From positions 32,390 to 96,389 of the forward strand of contig CAMDOO010000002.1 in assembly GCA_945903545.1 (NCBI GenBank): a DNA stretch of 64,000 bases, read 5' to 3'. Source of the stretch: Opitutus sp. GAS368. Its GTDB lineage: Bacteria > Verrucomicrobiota > Verrucomicrobiia > Opitutales > Opitutaceae. Of the stretch, positions 1-9,580 are shown piece after piece; position 1 is the first letter of the stretch; each line of letters opens with the position of its first letter. The notes under the pieces are model-generated. The model was not told where the DNA came from, made no database searches, and saw only the letters and a list, made by a program, of their open reading frames with translations. A program made the position numbers and the translations under genes.

Positions 1-1178
1 TCGTGCGGCTGGACCCCGGGGAGGAGATGCCGCGCTTCCGCCTGACCCGGGTGAAGCGCGACGAGCGCTCCCGCTACTTCGGGCCCTTCGCCCACAGCGG
101 ACCGCTCCGCCGCACGCTGCAGCAGATGCGGCGCCGCTTCGGCATTTTGCTGGCCGACGCCACCCCGCGGCAGCTGCCCGACGGCACCTGGCAGCTCTAC
201 GACGACATCCGCGAGGAGATCTATGAGCACCCGGCCATCGTGACCAAGGAGGCCTACCGGGCACGCGTCGACGCCGCCTGCGAATTCCTCGACGGGCGTT
301 CCCGCGAGTGGCTGGCCAGCCTGCGCGAGGAGATGGCGGTGGCCGCCGGGCGCCGGGCCTTCGAGGAGGCGGCCACGCTGCGCGACGTGGTCTTTGCGCT
401 CGAGCAGACCCTGAAGAAGACCCGCAACTTCACCCGCACCGACCCCACGCGGCCGGATGGCAGCGGCGGGGCGCTGCATGAATTGCAGCAGGCCCTCGGG
501 CTGCCGCATCCGCCGCGGACGATGGAGTGCTTCGACATCTCGCACATCTCGGGCACGTTCGTGGTCGCCTCGATGGTGCGGTTCACCGACGGCCGGCCCG
601 ACAAGGCGCAGTACCGCCGTTTCCAGATCCGCAGCTTCATGGGCAACGACGATTTCCGCGCGATGGAGGAGGTCGTCGGCCGCCGCTACCGCCGGCTCCA
701 GGAGGAGGGAAAACAATTTCCCGACCTCGTCGTGATCGATGGCGGACGCGGCCAGATCGGCGCGGCGCTCAAGGCCTTCCTCGTCCTCGAGTGCGAGCCC
801 CCGGCGCTCATCGGCCTGGCCAAGAAGGAGGAGACGATCTTCTTCCCCGACGCCCGGGAGCCGCTGCGGCTCGCCCTCACGCATCCCGGGCTGCAGCTGC
901 TGCAGCGCCTGCGCGACGAGGCCCACCGCTTCGCGAACACCTACAACGCGGATCTCCGCTCGAAGAAGATCCGCGAGAGCATCCTCGAGGACATCCCCGG
1001 CCTCGGCCCGGCCCGCCGCGCCGCGCTACTCGCCCATTTCGGCGGCCTCAACCACCTGCGCGCCGCCTCGGCGGAGCAGATCGCCGAGGTCAAGGGCGTC
1101 GGCCCGCGCCTCGCCGCGGAGATCGCGGCTTTCCTGACGCGCGAAGATCCGGGCCCTGCCGGCACCGGTGAGTCTTAG
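1..1178 (+). CDS. uvrC: UvrABC system protein C, 5'-truncated by the window edge
   Basis: Incision subunit of nucleotide excision repair; with UvrB it cuts both sides of a DNA lesion in the cytoplasm. The frame is open to the left edge (first whole codon at base 3), so the GIY-YIG nuclease half responsible for the 3' cut is mostly outside the window. Visible are a UVR/UvrB-binding helix pair (about 300-415), the RNase H-like 5'-incision domain starting with FDISHISG (about 531-554) and continuing through IDGGRGQ (about 736-756), and two C-terminal helix-hairpin-helix motifs (about 985-1150, IPGLGPARR and VKGVGPRLA). About 391 residues remain. The stop is TAG at 1176-1178. Family assignment is secure; the true start cannot be seen. 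Confidence 0.95.
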   Translation, partial: VRLDPGEEMPRFRLTRVKRDERSRYFGPFAHSGPLRRTLQQMRRRFGILLADATPRQLPDGTWQLYDDIREEIYEHPAIVTKEAYRARVDAACEFLDGRSREWLASLREEMAVAAGRRAFEEAATLRDVVFALEQTLKKTRNFTRTDPTRPDGSGGALHELQQALGLPHPPRTMECFDISHISGTFVVASMVRFTDGRPDKAQYRRFQIRSFMGNDDFRAMEEVVGRRYRRLQEEGKQFPDLVVIDGGRGQIGAALKAFLVLECEPPALIGLAKKEETIFFPDAREPLRLALTHPGLQLLQRLRDEAHRFANTYNADLRSKKIRESILEDIPGLGPARRAALLAHFGGLNHLRAASAEQIAEVKGVGPRLAAEIAAFLTREDPGPAGTGES

Positions 1179-1210
1179 CCTGCGACGGGTGTCGGGGCGG
1201 GGCACCGGAG

Positions 1211-1298
1211 ATTTCAAATTTCAAATCTTAGATCTGAAATTCCAATCGTTCCTGCGCCCGGGCCCTCCGAACCAAATTCCCATTCCCAACTGCCAACT
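1211..1298. repeat. AAATTTCAAAT word repeat in the uvrC downstream spacer
   Basis: The 1179-1640 spacer has no convincing gene. It opens with an A/T-rich word repeat (ATTTCAAATTTCAAATCT then a partly complementary GATCTGAAATT) followed by loosely repeated ATTCCCA/CCAACT words at about 1270-1298. The same ATTTCAAATTTCAGAT word recurs as a clean inverted repeat at 44872-44937. The rest of the spacer up to 1640 shows no recognisable signal. Confidence 0.55.
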
Positions 1299-1640
1299 AC
1301 TCCGGCATCCTGCCAACCCATGGCTCGGGCGGTCGTATCCCGACTTCAGTTTGACCTAGGCCCATCACCGATAAAAGAGGCGGTGGGTGCTCCAACCGTT
1401 GACCAAGGACCAGCGCCACGTCGCGGGCAACGCGTTGGAGTGTTCAGTCAGATGCAAGGGAGTTGGACTCCAGGAGCGGTAGCACCTGAGAAACTGCGCC
1501 AGGCGTTTCACCTCATTTGGCACGCTGGTCTTCACCGTGCTTTGGTTGGCCCTGCACGGCTCGCGGCCCATGCCGGCCGACCCAAAATGGCGCCGCCATT
1601 TTGGCTCCTGACCGCGCGGAGGGCGAAGCCCGAAGCGCGG

Positions 1641-4600
1641 TCAGGGCAGCAGGTAGATCTCGACCATGCCGACGCCGGTGGTCGCCGTGTCGGCGCTGCT
1701 GACCTGCATAGTGTAGACGCCGGGCGGGAGCGTGATCACGGTAGCGGCATCGAGGCTGCCGCTGTCGTACGCCGTTAGACCCACGGCCGCGGTCGCGGCA
1801 GTAACCTCCGCGGCCGTGGCGCCAGGGAACGAGGCGTTGATGGTCACGGGGGTCTGCCAGTTGTTGTTCTGGGCGATCAGCACGTTCGCGCTGTTGTAGA
1901 TATTCAGGAGGGGGTTCCCGAGGACCCCGCCGACCCCGGCCTTGGCCAGGTTCGGGCCCACGCCGCGGACAATCAGGCGCACGGGCTGGTTGCCGGCGAT
2001 CGCGAGGCCACCGACGACAACGTTGCCGGTGTTGTCGATGAAACCGCGGGTCGACATCGCCCGCAGGCGCGGGGCGTTCGCGGCCGCGCTGTCGGCGGCG
2101 TCGTAAACCTCGAGCAGCGTGGTGCCCTCACGCGGGCTGGAGCCGCGCAGCACCTGCGTCGTATAGGCGCCGGGGGCGAGCGTCACCGCCATCGCGGCAT
2201 CCGTGCTGTTCGCCGGCAGCGGGAATTCGCCGAGGCGCGCGAACAGGGCGGCCAGGTCGCTGGAGCCGCCCCAGGAACGGCCCTCACTCAGCAGCTGGCT
2301 GCCGTTGAAGAGGCGCAGCACGGGGGCCGTCAGCGGGTTGAGCACGCCGTAGTTCGAGAGCGTCGGGCCGACCCCGCGCAGCAGCACGCTCTTGGCGGAG
2401 CTGCCGTCGATGATAAAGCCGCTGATCAGCGGGCTGTCGGTGGTGACCAGGCCGCGCGTGGAAAGGGCGACAATCCGGCCGGCCCCCGAGGTCGAGCCCG
2501 CCGTGGCGGCAACCGAGAGGGTCAGCGTCGACTTGGACGTCCCCGTCCCGTTCGTGGCGCGCAGGACGACACTGAAGGTGCCGGACTGGGTCGGCGTGCC
2601 TGTGATGAGGCCGCTCGACGCGTTGATGGACAGGCCCGCCGGGAGGCCGGTGGCGCTGAAGGTCGTAGCCGGGCGGACAGTGCCGATCGCGTAGTTGAAG
2701 GCATCGCCGAGGGCGCCACCCGCCGCGAGGGCGCTGGTGATGAGCGGGCGGGGCAGGAATTCCCAAGCCTCGGAGACGAGGCCCTCGGACGAGTTCTGGG
2801 ATGCCGGGGTGCGGCCGCTGGCGCGGATAAAGAAGGCCGCCGTCGAGGGCAGGCTCTGGCCCGACAGTCGCCAGGTGGCGGTCGTGCCCACGCGGGCGCC
2901 GTTGGCCAGCGGGAACCAGCGCCGGTTGTCGAGGGAGTACTCGAAGCTGGCGCTCGAGATCTCCGGGCCGGCGCCGCTGCGGGTCCAGGAAATGATCGCG
3001 AGGTCCTCGTCCACCGTGAGGGAAGACGAGTAGGTCGAGGCCGCGGCGAGGCGGGCAAGTGCGTTGCGGGACTGGCCGCCGATCTGGCTGAAGGAGCCAC
3101 CGGCCATGACGCGGCCATCCTGCTGCACCGAGAGGGCGCGCACGGCCCCGTTGGCGGAGGGATTGAAGGCGGCGTCCGCCGTGCCGTCGGCATTGAGCAG
3201 GGCGATCCGGTTGCGGGTCGCGCCGCCGATCGCAGTGAAAAGGCCGCCGACCACCACCTGGCCGTTCATCTGCGGGGCGAGGCTGAGGACGTCGCCATTG
3301 GCGCCGGGATTGAAGCTGTCCACGGTGCCATCCGTCGCGATCCGGGCGATCCGGCCGCGGGCCGCGCCGCCGATCGTGGTGAAGGCGCCACCCACCAGGG
3401 CGCTGCCATCGGCCTGCAGCATGAGGGCGTTCACGCCGCCGTTCGGGTTGGGCGCGTACGAGCCGTCGACGCTGCCGTCGGCGTTGAGCCGGGCGAGGTT
3501 CGCGCGGGCGACGCCGCCCACCGTGGCGAAGGTGCCGCCGAGCAGGATCCTGCCGTCGCCCTGCAGGGTGACGGCGTTCACCTGACCGTCGGTGTCGGCG
3601 AGGAAGGCGGTGTCGAGGCTGCCGTTGAGATTGAAACGGGCGACGCCGCGGCGCGTGCCGCCGGTCACCGTGGTGAAGGCGCCGCCGAGGATCACCTTGC
3701 CATCGGGCTGGGTGGCGATCGCATACACCGGGGCGTTGGGGCTGGGCCGGAAGGAGCCGCTGGCCGTGCCGTCCACGTTCAAGACCGCGAAATTATTGGT
3801 GGAGAATCCGCCCACCTTGGTGAACGCGCCGCCGATCATGATGGCGTCGCCGGGCTGCAGGTTGGTGAAGTCGCCCTCGATCATGACCTGGCCGTTGCTG
3901 GCCAGGGTGAGGTTGTTCACGGTGCCGAGGACGTTGGTGTTGAAACCCAGGTCAACGGTCCCGTCGGCATTGAGCCGGGCCAGGCGGTTGCGGGTGACGC
4001 CGCCGATCCGGCTGAAGGTGCCGGCGATGATGATCCGGCCGTCGGGCTGCACCGCGAGGCTGTTGACCTGGCTGTCGGGGTCCGGAATGAACGCCGTGTC
4101 CAGCGAGCCGTCGGTGTTCAGGCGGGCGACGCGCAGGCGCGGGGTGGCGTTGATGGTCAGGAAATCCCCGCCGACGAGGATCTTGCCGTCAGGCTGTTTC
4201 GCCAGGGCGTAAATGGTGGCGCCCTCGGCCGTGTCGTTCTTGTTCGCGTCCCAGGGGGCGTCGACGGTCCCATCGGCATTGAACCGGGCCAGACCCCGGC
4301 GAACCGTCAGCGTGGGGTCGACGTTCCCCTTCACGTTGGCGAAGGTGCCGCCGATCACGAATTTGCCATCGGACTGGAGCACGAGGGCGCTGACCGTGCC
4401 ATCGGCCCCCGGCGAGAACGGCTTGTCGATCGTGTAGTCCGCATTCAGCCGGGCGATGTGGTTGCGCACCGTGCCACCGGGCGAGGCCGGCAAGATCGGA
4501 TCGGGATTCAGGAGGCTGAAATTGCCGAAGATGAGCAGCTTTCCGTCCGAGAGGATTTCCAGACCAAGCACCGCGCCATCCGCCCGGAGGTTCGGGAAGC

Positions 4601-7600
4601 TTTGGTCCAGGGACCCGTCCGCGTTGAGGATGGCCAGGCCGCTGCGGCCGACACCGGCGATGGCGGAGAAGGCGCCGCCGACAAACATCCGGCCGTCGGG
4701 CAGCAACTTCATGAAATTCACCTGGAGGTCCGGGCTGGGGCGGAACGCGACGTCGTGCGTGCCGTCGGCATTGATCCGGATCAGGTTGGAGCCACCGCCC
4801 GCCGCGAGGTTGGTGAAGGCGCCACCGATGAGGATCTTGCCGTTGCTCTGCCGGGTCGCGGCGTAAATCGGGCCGCTGAGGCGCACGGTGTCGCCCGGGG
4901 TGATGGCCGGATCGATGGTCCCGTCGGAATTCAGCAGGGCAAAGCCGGAGATCTGGGAGATCTGCGGGGTAATGCCCGGACGGATGGAGATGGCATTGAC
5001 CGGACCGTCGGGGTCGGGGCGGAAGATCGAGTCGGCAATGCCGTCGGACCGGAGCCGCGCAAGGTACTTGCTGTTGCCGCCGGCGATGTTGGTGAAGTTG
5101 CCGCCGATGACGATGCCGCCGTCGGGCTGGTGGGCGATGGTGTTGATCTGCACCTGGGATGCCCCGCCGATCGCGGAGTCGAACGCGGCATCGATGGTGC
5201 CGTCGGTGTTCGCCCGGGCGAGGTGCAGCCGGGAAACGACCGCGCCGCCGTTCGGCTGGAGACGGGTGAAGCCACCGCTGAAGACCGCCTTGCCGTCCGC
5301 CTGCAGGGCGATCGTGTTGATCTGGGTCCCGAGCTGCCCGAGCGGGTTCGGGTCGTAGCTGGTGTCCACCGAGCCGTCCGTGTTCAACCGGGCGAGGTTG
5401 ATGCGGTTGGAGATGGTGGTGGACGTGGTGGTGACGCCATTGACCGTGGTCGTGCCCCCGCCGATTTTGGTGAACGAACCACCGACGATGATCTTGCCGT
5501 CGGCCTGGAGCACCATCGTCCCGACCTGGGAATTGATGTTCGGGTCGTACGCCGTGTCGACCGAGCCATCCGTATTGAAGCGCGCGATGCGGTTGCGGAT
5601 CGTCAGGAACGCGTCGAGCGGGCCGTGCACCGTGGTGAAGGTGCCACCGATCACCACTTTTCCGTCCGCCTGGATCACGAAGGCATTGACCTGGGTGGAC
5701 GGGCTGATCTCGAAGGTGGAATCGACCTCGCCGTTGCTCTTGACTAGGGCGATGAAGTTACGGGGCACATCGGCCCGGATGTCGTTGAAGTTCAGGCCGG
5801 TGAAGGCGCCGGCCATCATGATCCGGGAATCGGCCAGGACCTGGAACTGCTGCACGGGGCCGTTCGTATTGGAATCGAAACCGGAGTCGACGTTCCCGTC
5901 GGGGTTCAGGCGGGCGACGAAGTTGCGGACGATGTTGGTGTTGCCGTCGGCATTGGTCTGCAGCCGCACGAAGAAGCCGCCGATGAGGATCTTGCCGTCG
6001 GACTGCACGTAAATCGCCACCACGCCCGCGTTGGGATTCGGGTAGAAGGCGGTGTCGAGGCTGCCGTCCGCATTCAGGCGGGCGAGGCTGGAGCGGCTGA
6101 CCCCGTTGACATTGAAGAAGGTGCCGCCGACGAGGATCTTGCCATCGGACTGCACGGCCACGGCGTTGACGAGGCCGTCAATGGTGGGGGCAAAGGAGGT
6201 GTCCACCGAGGCATCCGCATTGATCCGGGCGAGGAAGTTGCGGGTCAGGCCGCCGATGCTCGTGAAATTGCCGCCGAGGATCATCTTGCCATCGGACTGG
6301 GTCGCCATCGTGGTGACGCGCCCGGCGGTGTTCGGGTCGAAGTCGGTGTCGGTCGAGCCGTTCGGGTTGATGCGTGCCAGGTTGTTGCGGATCACCGCGG
6401 TGGCGGACACCCCGTTGTTGCGGACTTGGCTGAAATTGCCGCCGAGGATGATCCGGCCGTCCGTCTGGATCTCCAGGCTGAAGACGGTGGAATTCGGGCC
6501 GGGCACGAAATCGCGGTCGGCGCTGCCATCGGCGTTGAGCCGGGCGATGCCGGGCGAGTTGTGGGCGGCGTCGGTGGTGGGTTGGACGCCGCTGAAATTG
6601 CCGGCGATCACGATCTTGCCGTCCGGCTGGCGCCGGATGGCGTTCACTTCGCCGAAGGCGCGGGGGTAGAAGGTCGTGTCCACGGTGCCGTCGATATTCA
6701 GGCGGACGCAGAAGCCGTACCCCGTGGCCACGGCGCCGCCGGTCGGGATCAGGCTGGAGAAATTGCCGCCGATGATGACCTTGCCATCGGACTGGATGAG
6801 GAGCGCCTGGATACGCCCGTCGGGGGCCGGGTCAAATGAGGGGTCGATCGTGCCGTCGGCATAGAGTCGGGCAAGATTGGTGCGGGTCGTGGCCGTGGCC
6901 GCGCCGTTCGGCTGGAAGGTGGAAAAGCTGCCGCCGACCAGGATCGAGCCGTTGGCCTGGACCGCCAGGACGCGGACCGCCTGGTTGGCATTCGGGTTGA
7001 AGGCCGGGTCGAGCGTGCCGTTGGCGTTCAGGCGGGCGAGCCGGCCCCGGGAGGTGGCGGTGGCCGCGCCGTTCGGCTGGAGGGAGGTGAAGAAACCGCC
7101 GATCAGGAGGCGGCCGTCGGACTGCTGGGCGAGGGCATTGACCGACGCGTTGGCGTTCGGGTTGAAGGTCAGGTCGAGCGTGCCGTCGGCGTTAAAGCGT
7201 GCGACGTTGTTCCGCGCGACACCCGCCGCCTGGGTGAAGGCGCCACCGACCACAATCTTGCCATCCGCCTGGAGCAAAACCGCAAAAGCCTGCCCATTCA
7301 GGCCGGGATCCGCGAAGGTGGTGTCGACCGAGCCGTCGAGGTTCAAGCGGGCCAGCCCGCCGCGGCTGACCGAGGCGGCCGCGCCCGGGGTTCGCACTGT
7401 GGTGAAGGTGCCGGCAATGAGCAGCTTGCCATCAGGCTGCAGCGCCTGCGCATAGACGATCCCGTTGGGGGCCGGGTCAAAACCATCGGCCGCGGAGCCG
7501 GTGATCACTTGGGCGGACAGAGGGGAACACCAGATGCTGCAGGCAACAAGCGCTACGGCGAGGAATCCGGGGATGCGTCGGAAAAAGGCGGGGAATAGCA

Positions 7601-7601
7601 T
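1641..7601 (-). CDS. Giant secreted delta-60 repeat (beta-propeller-like) protein with Ig-like domain and paired C-terminal domains
   Basis: Exported protein of 1986 residues, function unknown, probably a surface or secreted structural or adhesive protein. The start chosen is ATG at 7601, which gives a signal peptide (MLFPAFFRR then a hydrophobic stretch ending SPLSAQ); the frame extends 13 codons upstream only through a TTG. Roughly 28 copies of a 50-65 residue delta-60 repeat follow, each with the core DGKxLxGGxF, then ARLNxDGSxDxxF. One copy near 4.9 kb (SIRPGITPQISQ) has lost the core and one near 3.85-3.9 kb looks collapsed (two half cores 10-15 residues apart). After the repeats come a putative Ig domain (about 2.5-2.75 kb; GLPAGLSINxxSGLITGTP) and two tandem domains of about 130 residues (STRGLV and STRGFI starts, LLRGVGPTL and IVRGVGPNL cores). 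The stop lies next to a spacer without a clear terminator. Confidence 0.88.
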   Translation of the reverse strand: MLFPAFFRRIPGFLAVALVACSIWCSPLSAQVITGSAADGFDPAPNGIVYAQALQPDGKLLIAGTFTTVRTPGAAASVSRGGLARLNLDGSVDTTFADPGLNGQAFAVLLQADGKIVVGGAFTQAAGVARNNVARFNADGTLDLTFNPNANASVNALAQQSDGRLLIGGFFTSLQPNGAATATSRGRLARLNANGTLDPAFNPNANQAVRVLAVQANGSILVGGSFSTFQPNGAATATTRTNLARLYADGTIDPSFDPAPDGRIQALLIQSDGKVIIGGNFSSLIPTGGAVATGYGFCVRLNIDGTVDTTFYPRAFGEVNAIRRQPDGKIVIAGNFSGVQPTTDAAHNSPGIARLNADGSADRDFVPGPNSTVFSLEIQTDGRIILGGNFSQVRNNGVSATAVIRNNLARINPNGSTDTDFDPNTAGRVTTMATQSDGKMILGGNFTSIGGLTRNFLARINADASVDTSFAPTIDGLVNAVAVQSDGKILVGGTFFNVNGVSRSSLARLNADGSLDTAFYPNPNAGVVAIYVQSDGKILIGGFFVRLQTNADGNTNIVRNFVARLNPDGNVDSGFDSNTNGPVQQFQVLADSRIMMAGAFTGLNFNDIRADVPRNFIALVKSNGEVDSTFEISPSTQVNAFVIQADGKVVIGGTFTTVHGPLDAFLTIRNRIARFNTDGSVDTAYDPNINSQVGTMVLQADGKIIVGGSFTKIGGGTTTVNGVTTTSTTISNRINLARLNTDGSVDTSYDPNPLGQLGTQINTIALQADGKAVFSGGFTRLQPNGGAVVSRLHLARANTDGTIDAAFDSAIGGASQVQINTIAHQPDGGIVIGGNFTNIAGGNSKYLARLRSDGIADSIFRPDPDGPVNAISIRPGITPQISQISGFALLNSDGTIDPAITPGDTVRLSGPIYAATRQSNGKILIGGAFTNLAAGGGSNLIRINADGTHDVAFRPSPDLQVNFMKLLPDGRMFVGGAFSAIAGVGRSGLAILNADGSLDQSFPNLRADGAVLGLEILSDGKLLIFGNFSLLNPDPILPASPGGTVRNHIARLNADYTIDKPFSPGADGTVSALVLQSDGKFVIGGTFANVKGNVDPTLTVRRGLARFNADGTVDAPWDANKNDTAEGATIYALAKQPDGKILVGGDFLTINATPRLRVARLNTDGSLDTAFIPDPDSQVNSLAVQPDGRIIIAGTFSRIGGVTRNRLARLNADGTVDLGFNTNVLGTVNNLTLASNGQVMIEGDFTNLQPGDAIMIGGAFTKVGGFSTNNFAVLNVDGTASGSFRPSPNAPVYAIATQPDGKVILGGAFTTVTGGTRRGVARFNLNGSLDTAFLADTDGQVNAVTLQGDGRILLGGTFATVGGVARANLARLNADGSVDGSYAPNPNGGVNALMLQADGSALVGGAFTTIGGAARGRIARIATDGTVDSFNPGANGDVLSLAPQMNGQVVVGGLFTAIGGATRNRIALLNADGTADAAFNPSANGAVRALSVQQDGRVMAGGSFSQIGGQSRNALARLAAASTYSSSLTVDEDLAIISWTRSGAGPEISSASFEYSLDNRRWFPLANGARVGTTATWRLSGQSLPSTAAFFIRASGRTPASQNSSEGLVSEAWEFLPRPLITSALAAGGALGDAFNYAIGTVRPATTFSATGLPAGLSINASSGLITGTPTQSGTFSVVLRATNGTGTSKSTLTLSVAATAGSTSGAGRIVALSTRGLVTTDSPLISGFIIDGSSAKSVLLRGVGPTLSNYGVLNPLTAPVLRLFNGSQLLSEGRSWGGSSDLAALFARLGEFPLPANSTDAAMAVTLAPGAYTTQVLRGSSPREGTTLLEVYDAADSAAANAPRLRAMSTRGFIDNTGNVVVGGLAIAGNQPVRLIVRGVGPNLAKAGVGGVLGNPLLNIYNSANVLIAQNNNWQTPVTINASFPGATAAEVTAATAAVGLTAYDSGSLDAATVITLPPGVYTMQVSSADTATTGVGMVEIYLLP

Positions 7602-7809
7602 GACAAAGGCAGAGAGCTCGGGAGCGTTATTGGGGGCCAAGCCGGGCGCAAGCCACTATCCCGGACTTTTTCCGGGCCAGAAAGGCCTCCGCACGCAGGG
7701 CAACTATTGTCTTTCGCCGGGCCGCGATGTTCCGGGAATTTCCGGCCAAAACCCTCCTCTCATCCCTGCGCTTGAAAAGGCCCCTTTCCTGTCAAACCTT
7801 AGCCTACCC

Positions 7810-8313
7810 ATGAAAACCCTGCTGCTCCTCGCTTCCTTCCTCGGCCTCGCCGTCCTCGCCCAAGCCGAACCGGCCAAGGTCGGCGACAAGGCCCCCTCCG
7901 TCATCGGCGTCGCCGAGACCGGCGCCAAGCTCGACTTCAACGAAGTCTACAAGAAGCAGACCTACACCCTGGTCTATTTCTACCCCAAGGCCTTCACCAA
8001 GGGCTGCACCGACCAGGGCTGCTCACTCCGCGACGGCTACGAGGAACTGACCAAGAAGGGCGTGGCCGTCATCGGCGTCAGCATCGACACGGTCGAGGAC
8101 CAGAAGCGCTTCAAGGAAGAGCACAAGCTGCCCTTCACCCTGATCTCCGACATGGACAAGGCCGTCACCAACGCGTTCGGCGTGCCGAATTCGCGCGTCG
8201 CCCAGCGCTCCGCCTACCTCATCAAGGACGGCAAGGTCGTCTACGCCGACTACAAGGGCACGACCACCGAGCAGGCCGCGGTGATCCTCAAGTTCATCGC
8301 CGAGCAGAAGTAA
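7810..8313 (+). CDS. Secreted thioredoxin-fold peroxiredoxin, BCP/PrxQ type
   Basis: Predicted thiol peroxidase reducing hydrogen peroxide or organic hydroperoxides outside the cytoplasm. ATG at 7810 gives 167 residues and a clean signal peptide (MKTLLLLASFLGLAVLAQA); the frame is open further upstream but that part is spacer. The AhpC/TSA fold holds the peroxidatic cysteine C66 in PKAFTKGCTDQGC, with a candidate resolving C71 five residues later, the C-x4-C arrangement of the PrxQ/BCP group. It lies divergent from the delta-60 giant and ends in a strong terminator at 8335-8369, so it is probably monocistronic. Confidence 0.9.
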   Translation: MKTLLLLASFLGLAVLAQAEPAKVGDKAPSVIGVAETGAKLDFNEVYKKQTYTLVYFYPKAFTKGCTDQGCSLRDGYEELTKKGVAVIGVSIDTVEDQKRFKEEHKLPFTLISDMDKAVTNAFGVPNSRVAQRSAYLIKDGKVVYADYKGTTTEQAAVILKFIAEQK

Positions 8314-8334
8314 GCCGGCTTTTTCCGCCTCTCC

Positions 8335-8369
8335 GCCGCCCGTGCGCCTTGCGCCGGGCGGCTTTTTTT
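8335..8369 (+). terminator. Rho-independent terminator of the peroxiredoxin gene
   Basis: An 8-bp perfect GC stem (GCCGCCCG / CGGGCGGC) with a 12-base loop is followed directly by seven T residues, 21 bases after the peroxiredoxin stop. Confidence 0.9.
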
Positions 8370-8396
8370 GGGCGGAAGGGCAGGCCGATATGGCGA

Positions 8397-8466
8397 GGTA
8401 GGGCTGGGTCGACGCCCCCCGGGATAGAATTAATCATCTCGGTCGCCTCGTCGAGGCAACCCTACC
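8397..8466. repeat. GTAG-bounded REP-like palindrome
   Basis: Starts GGTAGGGCTGGGTCGACG and ends GGCAACCCTACC, so the two ends are complementary (GGTAGGG / CCCTACC), with internal GC-rich palindromes. It fills the space between the peroxiredoxin terminator and the next convergent gene. Related cores occur at 12395, 21691, 56901 and 63978. Confidence 0.7.
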
Positions 8467-8475
8467 TCGAAATGC

Positions 8476-9405
8476 TCACAACTCGTCATCCCGCGAACCC
8501 GGCAGCGCCGAGGCGGCGGGGTCGGAACGCACGCGCTCCAGCCAGTCGGTGATGAGTTTCTCCCCCGCCCCGCCGTCCTCGGGCCAGCGCGCCGCCACCA
8601 GGTCGATCACGTGCAGGCCGCCGTCGGACCCGCGGACGAAGTTCCGCGCATGCAGGTCGGCCACGAGATACGGCCGGCCCTCATGGAAAAACAGCCGCGG
8701 ATGGTCGCGGTTCGCCCGCAGGAAGCGCGAGGGGATCTCGATCAGCCCCGCCGGCAACCGGGTCGACATGTCTTCACCCTGCGTCAGCGGCTCCCCGACC
8801 ACCTGCTTCGCCACCACGATGCCCTCGGGCGTGACCGCGATGACCTCCGTCGCCATCCCGCCCAGCGCCTGGATCAGGACGATTTTTTCCAGCAGCTCGC
8901 GGTAGTCGCCCCAGCGGGCCTCGGCGCGGAGGGTCGTCTCGTCGCCGCGGCCGAACTCGAACGCGCTGCCGATCAGCCCCTCGCTCGGGCGGTAGAACTT
9001 GTAGACCGAGCCGTCGGCCTCGGCCGCAAACGCCCAGGCCTCCACCCCGCCGCCGATGCGCCGCAGCCGCGGGTTGGCCTCCTCCAGCGGATTCTCGGCG
9101 CCGGCCGGAAAGCCGAAATCCTCCAACCGCCGCAGCGGCAAAACTTCGCGCCAGGCCCGGATCGCCTCACCCAGCGCCGCCCACTCCCCCCCCGCTCCCT
9201 CGAGCAGGCTTATTTCGTCTTCCGCGATGACGACGAGATCCCGGCCCGGATGCGCTCCAACACCACATTCGGCTGCCGTCGCGCAGAGGCGATCGAGCGT
9301 TTCCAGTCGTCGGCGGTGATCGTGTTGAATTGCGTCCCGCTCGCCGGGCGCCGGGAGGCGGCCGCCGCGGATGCAGGTCGGCTGGGGGAAGAAGTGGTCT
9401 TGCAT
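8476..9405 (-). CDS. Kinase-like protein, function unknown
   Basis: About 309 residues from ATG 9405; an in-frame ATG at 9468 would add 21 residues. The C-terminal half has features of a protein-kinase-like or phosphotransferase fold: a strand pair ending in DGSVYKFY (possible ATP-binding lysine), a hinge-like EGIVVAKQ, then DLHARNF followed by LHVIDL, which resembles the catalytic-loop D-x4-N plus a metal-binding D. I do not recognise a characterised family. The first 70-80 residues are low-complexity and Arg-rich and another frame is open over 9210-9479, so an N-terminal frameshift or wrong start is possible. It stands alone between a REP-like palindrome and an ACGGATT word repeat. Confidence 0.5.
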   Translation of the reverse strand: MQDHFFPQPTCIRGGRLPAPGERDAIQHDHRRRLETLDRLCATAAECGVGAHPGRDLVVIAEDEISLLEGAGGEWAALGEAIRAWREVLPLRRLEDFGFPAGAENPLEEANPRLRRIGGGVEAWAFAAEADGSVYKFYRPSEGLIGSAFEFGRGDETTLRAEARWGDYRELLEKIVLIQALGGMATEVIAVTPEGIVVAKQVVGEPLTQGEDMSTRLPAGLIEIPSRFLRANRDHPRLFFHEGRPYLVADLHARNFVRGSDGGLHVIDLVAARWPEDGGAGEKLITDWLERVRSDPAASALPGSRDDEL

Positions 9406-9490
9406 GGGTCGCCCATGCGCGGAACGTCGGCCGCGGCTTTGCGAAACGCAAAGCAGATTTGCCGACATGTTATTCGCAACGCGAATCAGG

Positions 9491-9572
9491 AGGTTTTTAA
9501 CCGCGGATTCCGCGGATTTGCGCGGATTCCAATCCAGAATCCATCTCCGGGCGAGGGCACCCGGATTCCGCC
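9491..9572. repeat. CCGCGGATT word repeat plus a REP-like arm
   Basis: GGTTTTTAACCGCGGATT is followed by two more variant units (CCGCGGATT, GCGCGGATT), then ATCTCCGGGCGAGGGCACCCGG, the same arm seen in the elements at 19285, 21815 and 42980. It occupies the spacer between the kinase-like and PIG-L genes. The ACGGATT-type word recurs at 31590, 35257, 38921, 42229 and 45937. Confidence 0.6.
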
Positions 9573-9580
9573 CGTTCAGA

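Noticed and set aside
1365..1571. Minus-strand 68-codon open frame in the uvrC downstream spacer
   Set aside because: No start signal, no recognisable motif and unusual codon use.
4458..5747. Long plus-strand open frame antisense to the delta-60 giant
   Set aside because: Its translation is Gly/Asp/Arg-rich and follows the repeat of the real gene in another frame; it is a shadow of high-GC repeat codons.
8476..9405. HipA toxin assignment for the kinase-like gene
   Set aside because: Lacks an adjacent HipB-type antitoxin and the HipA signature motifs; left as kinase-like.
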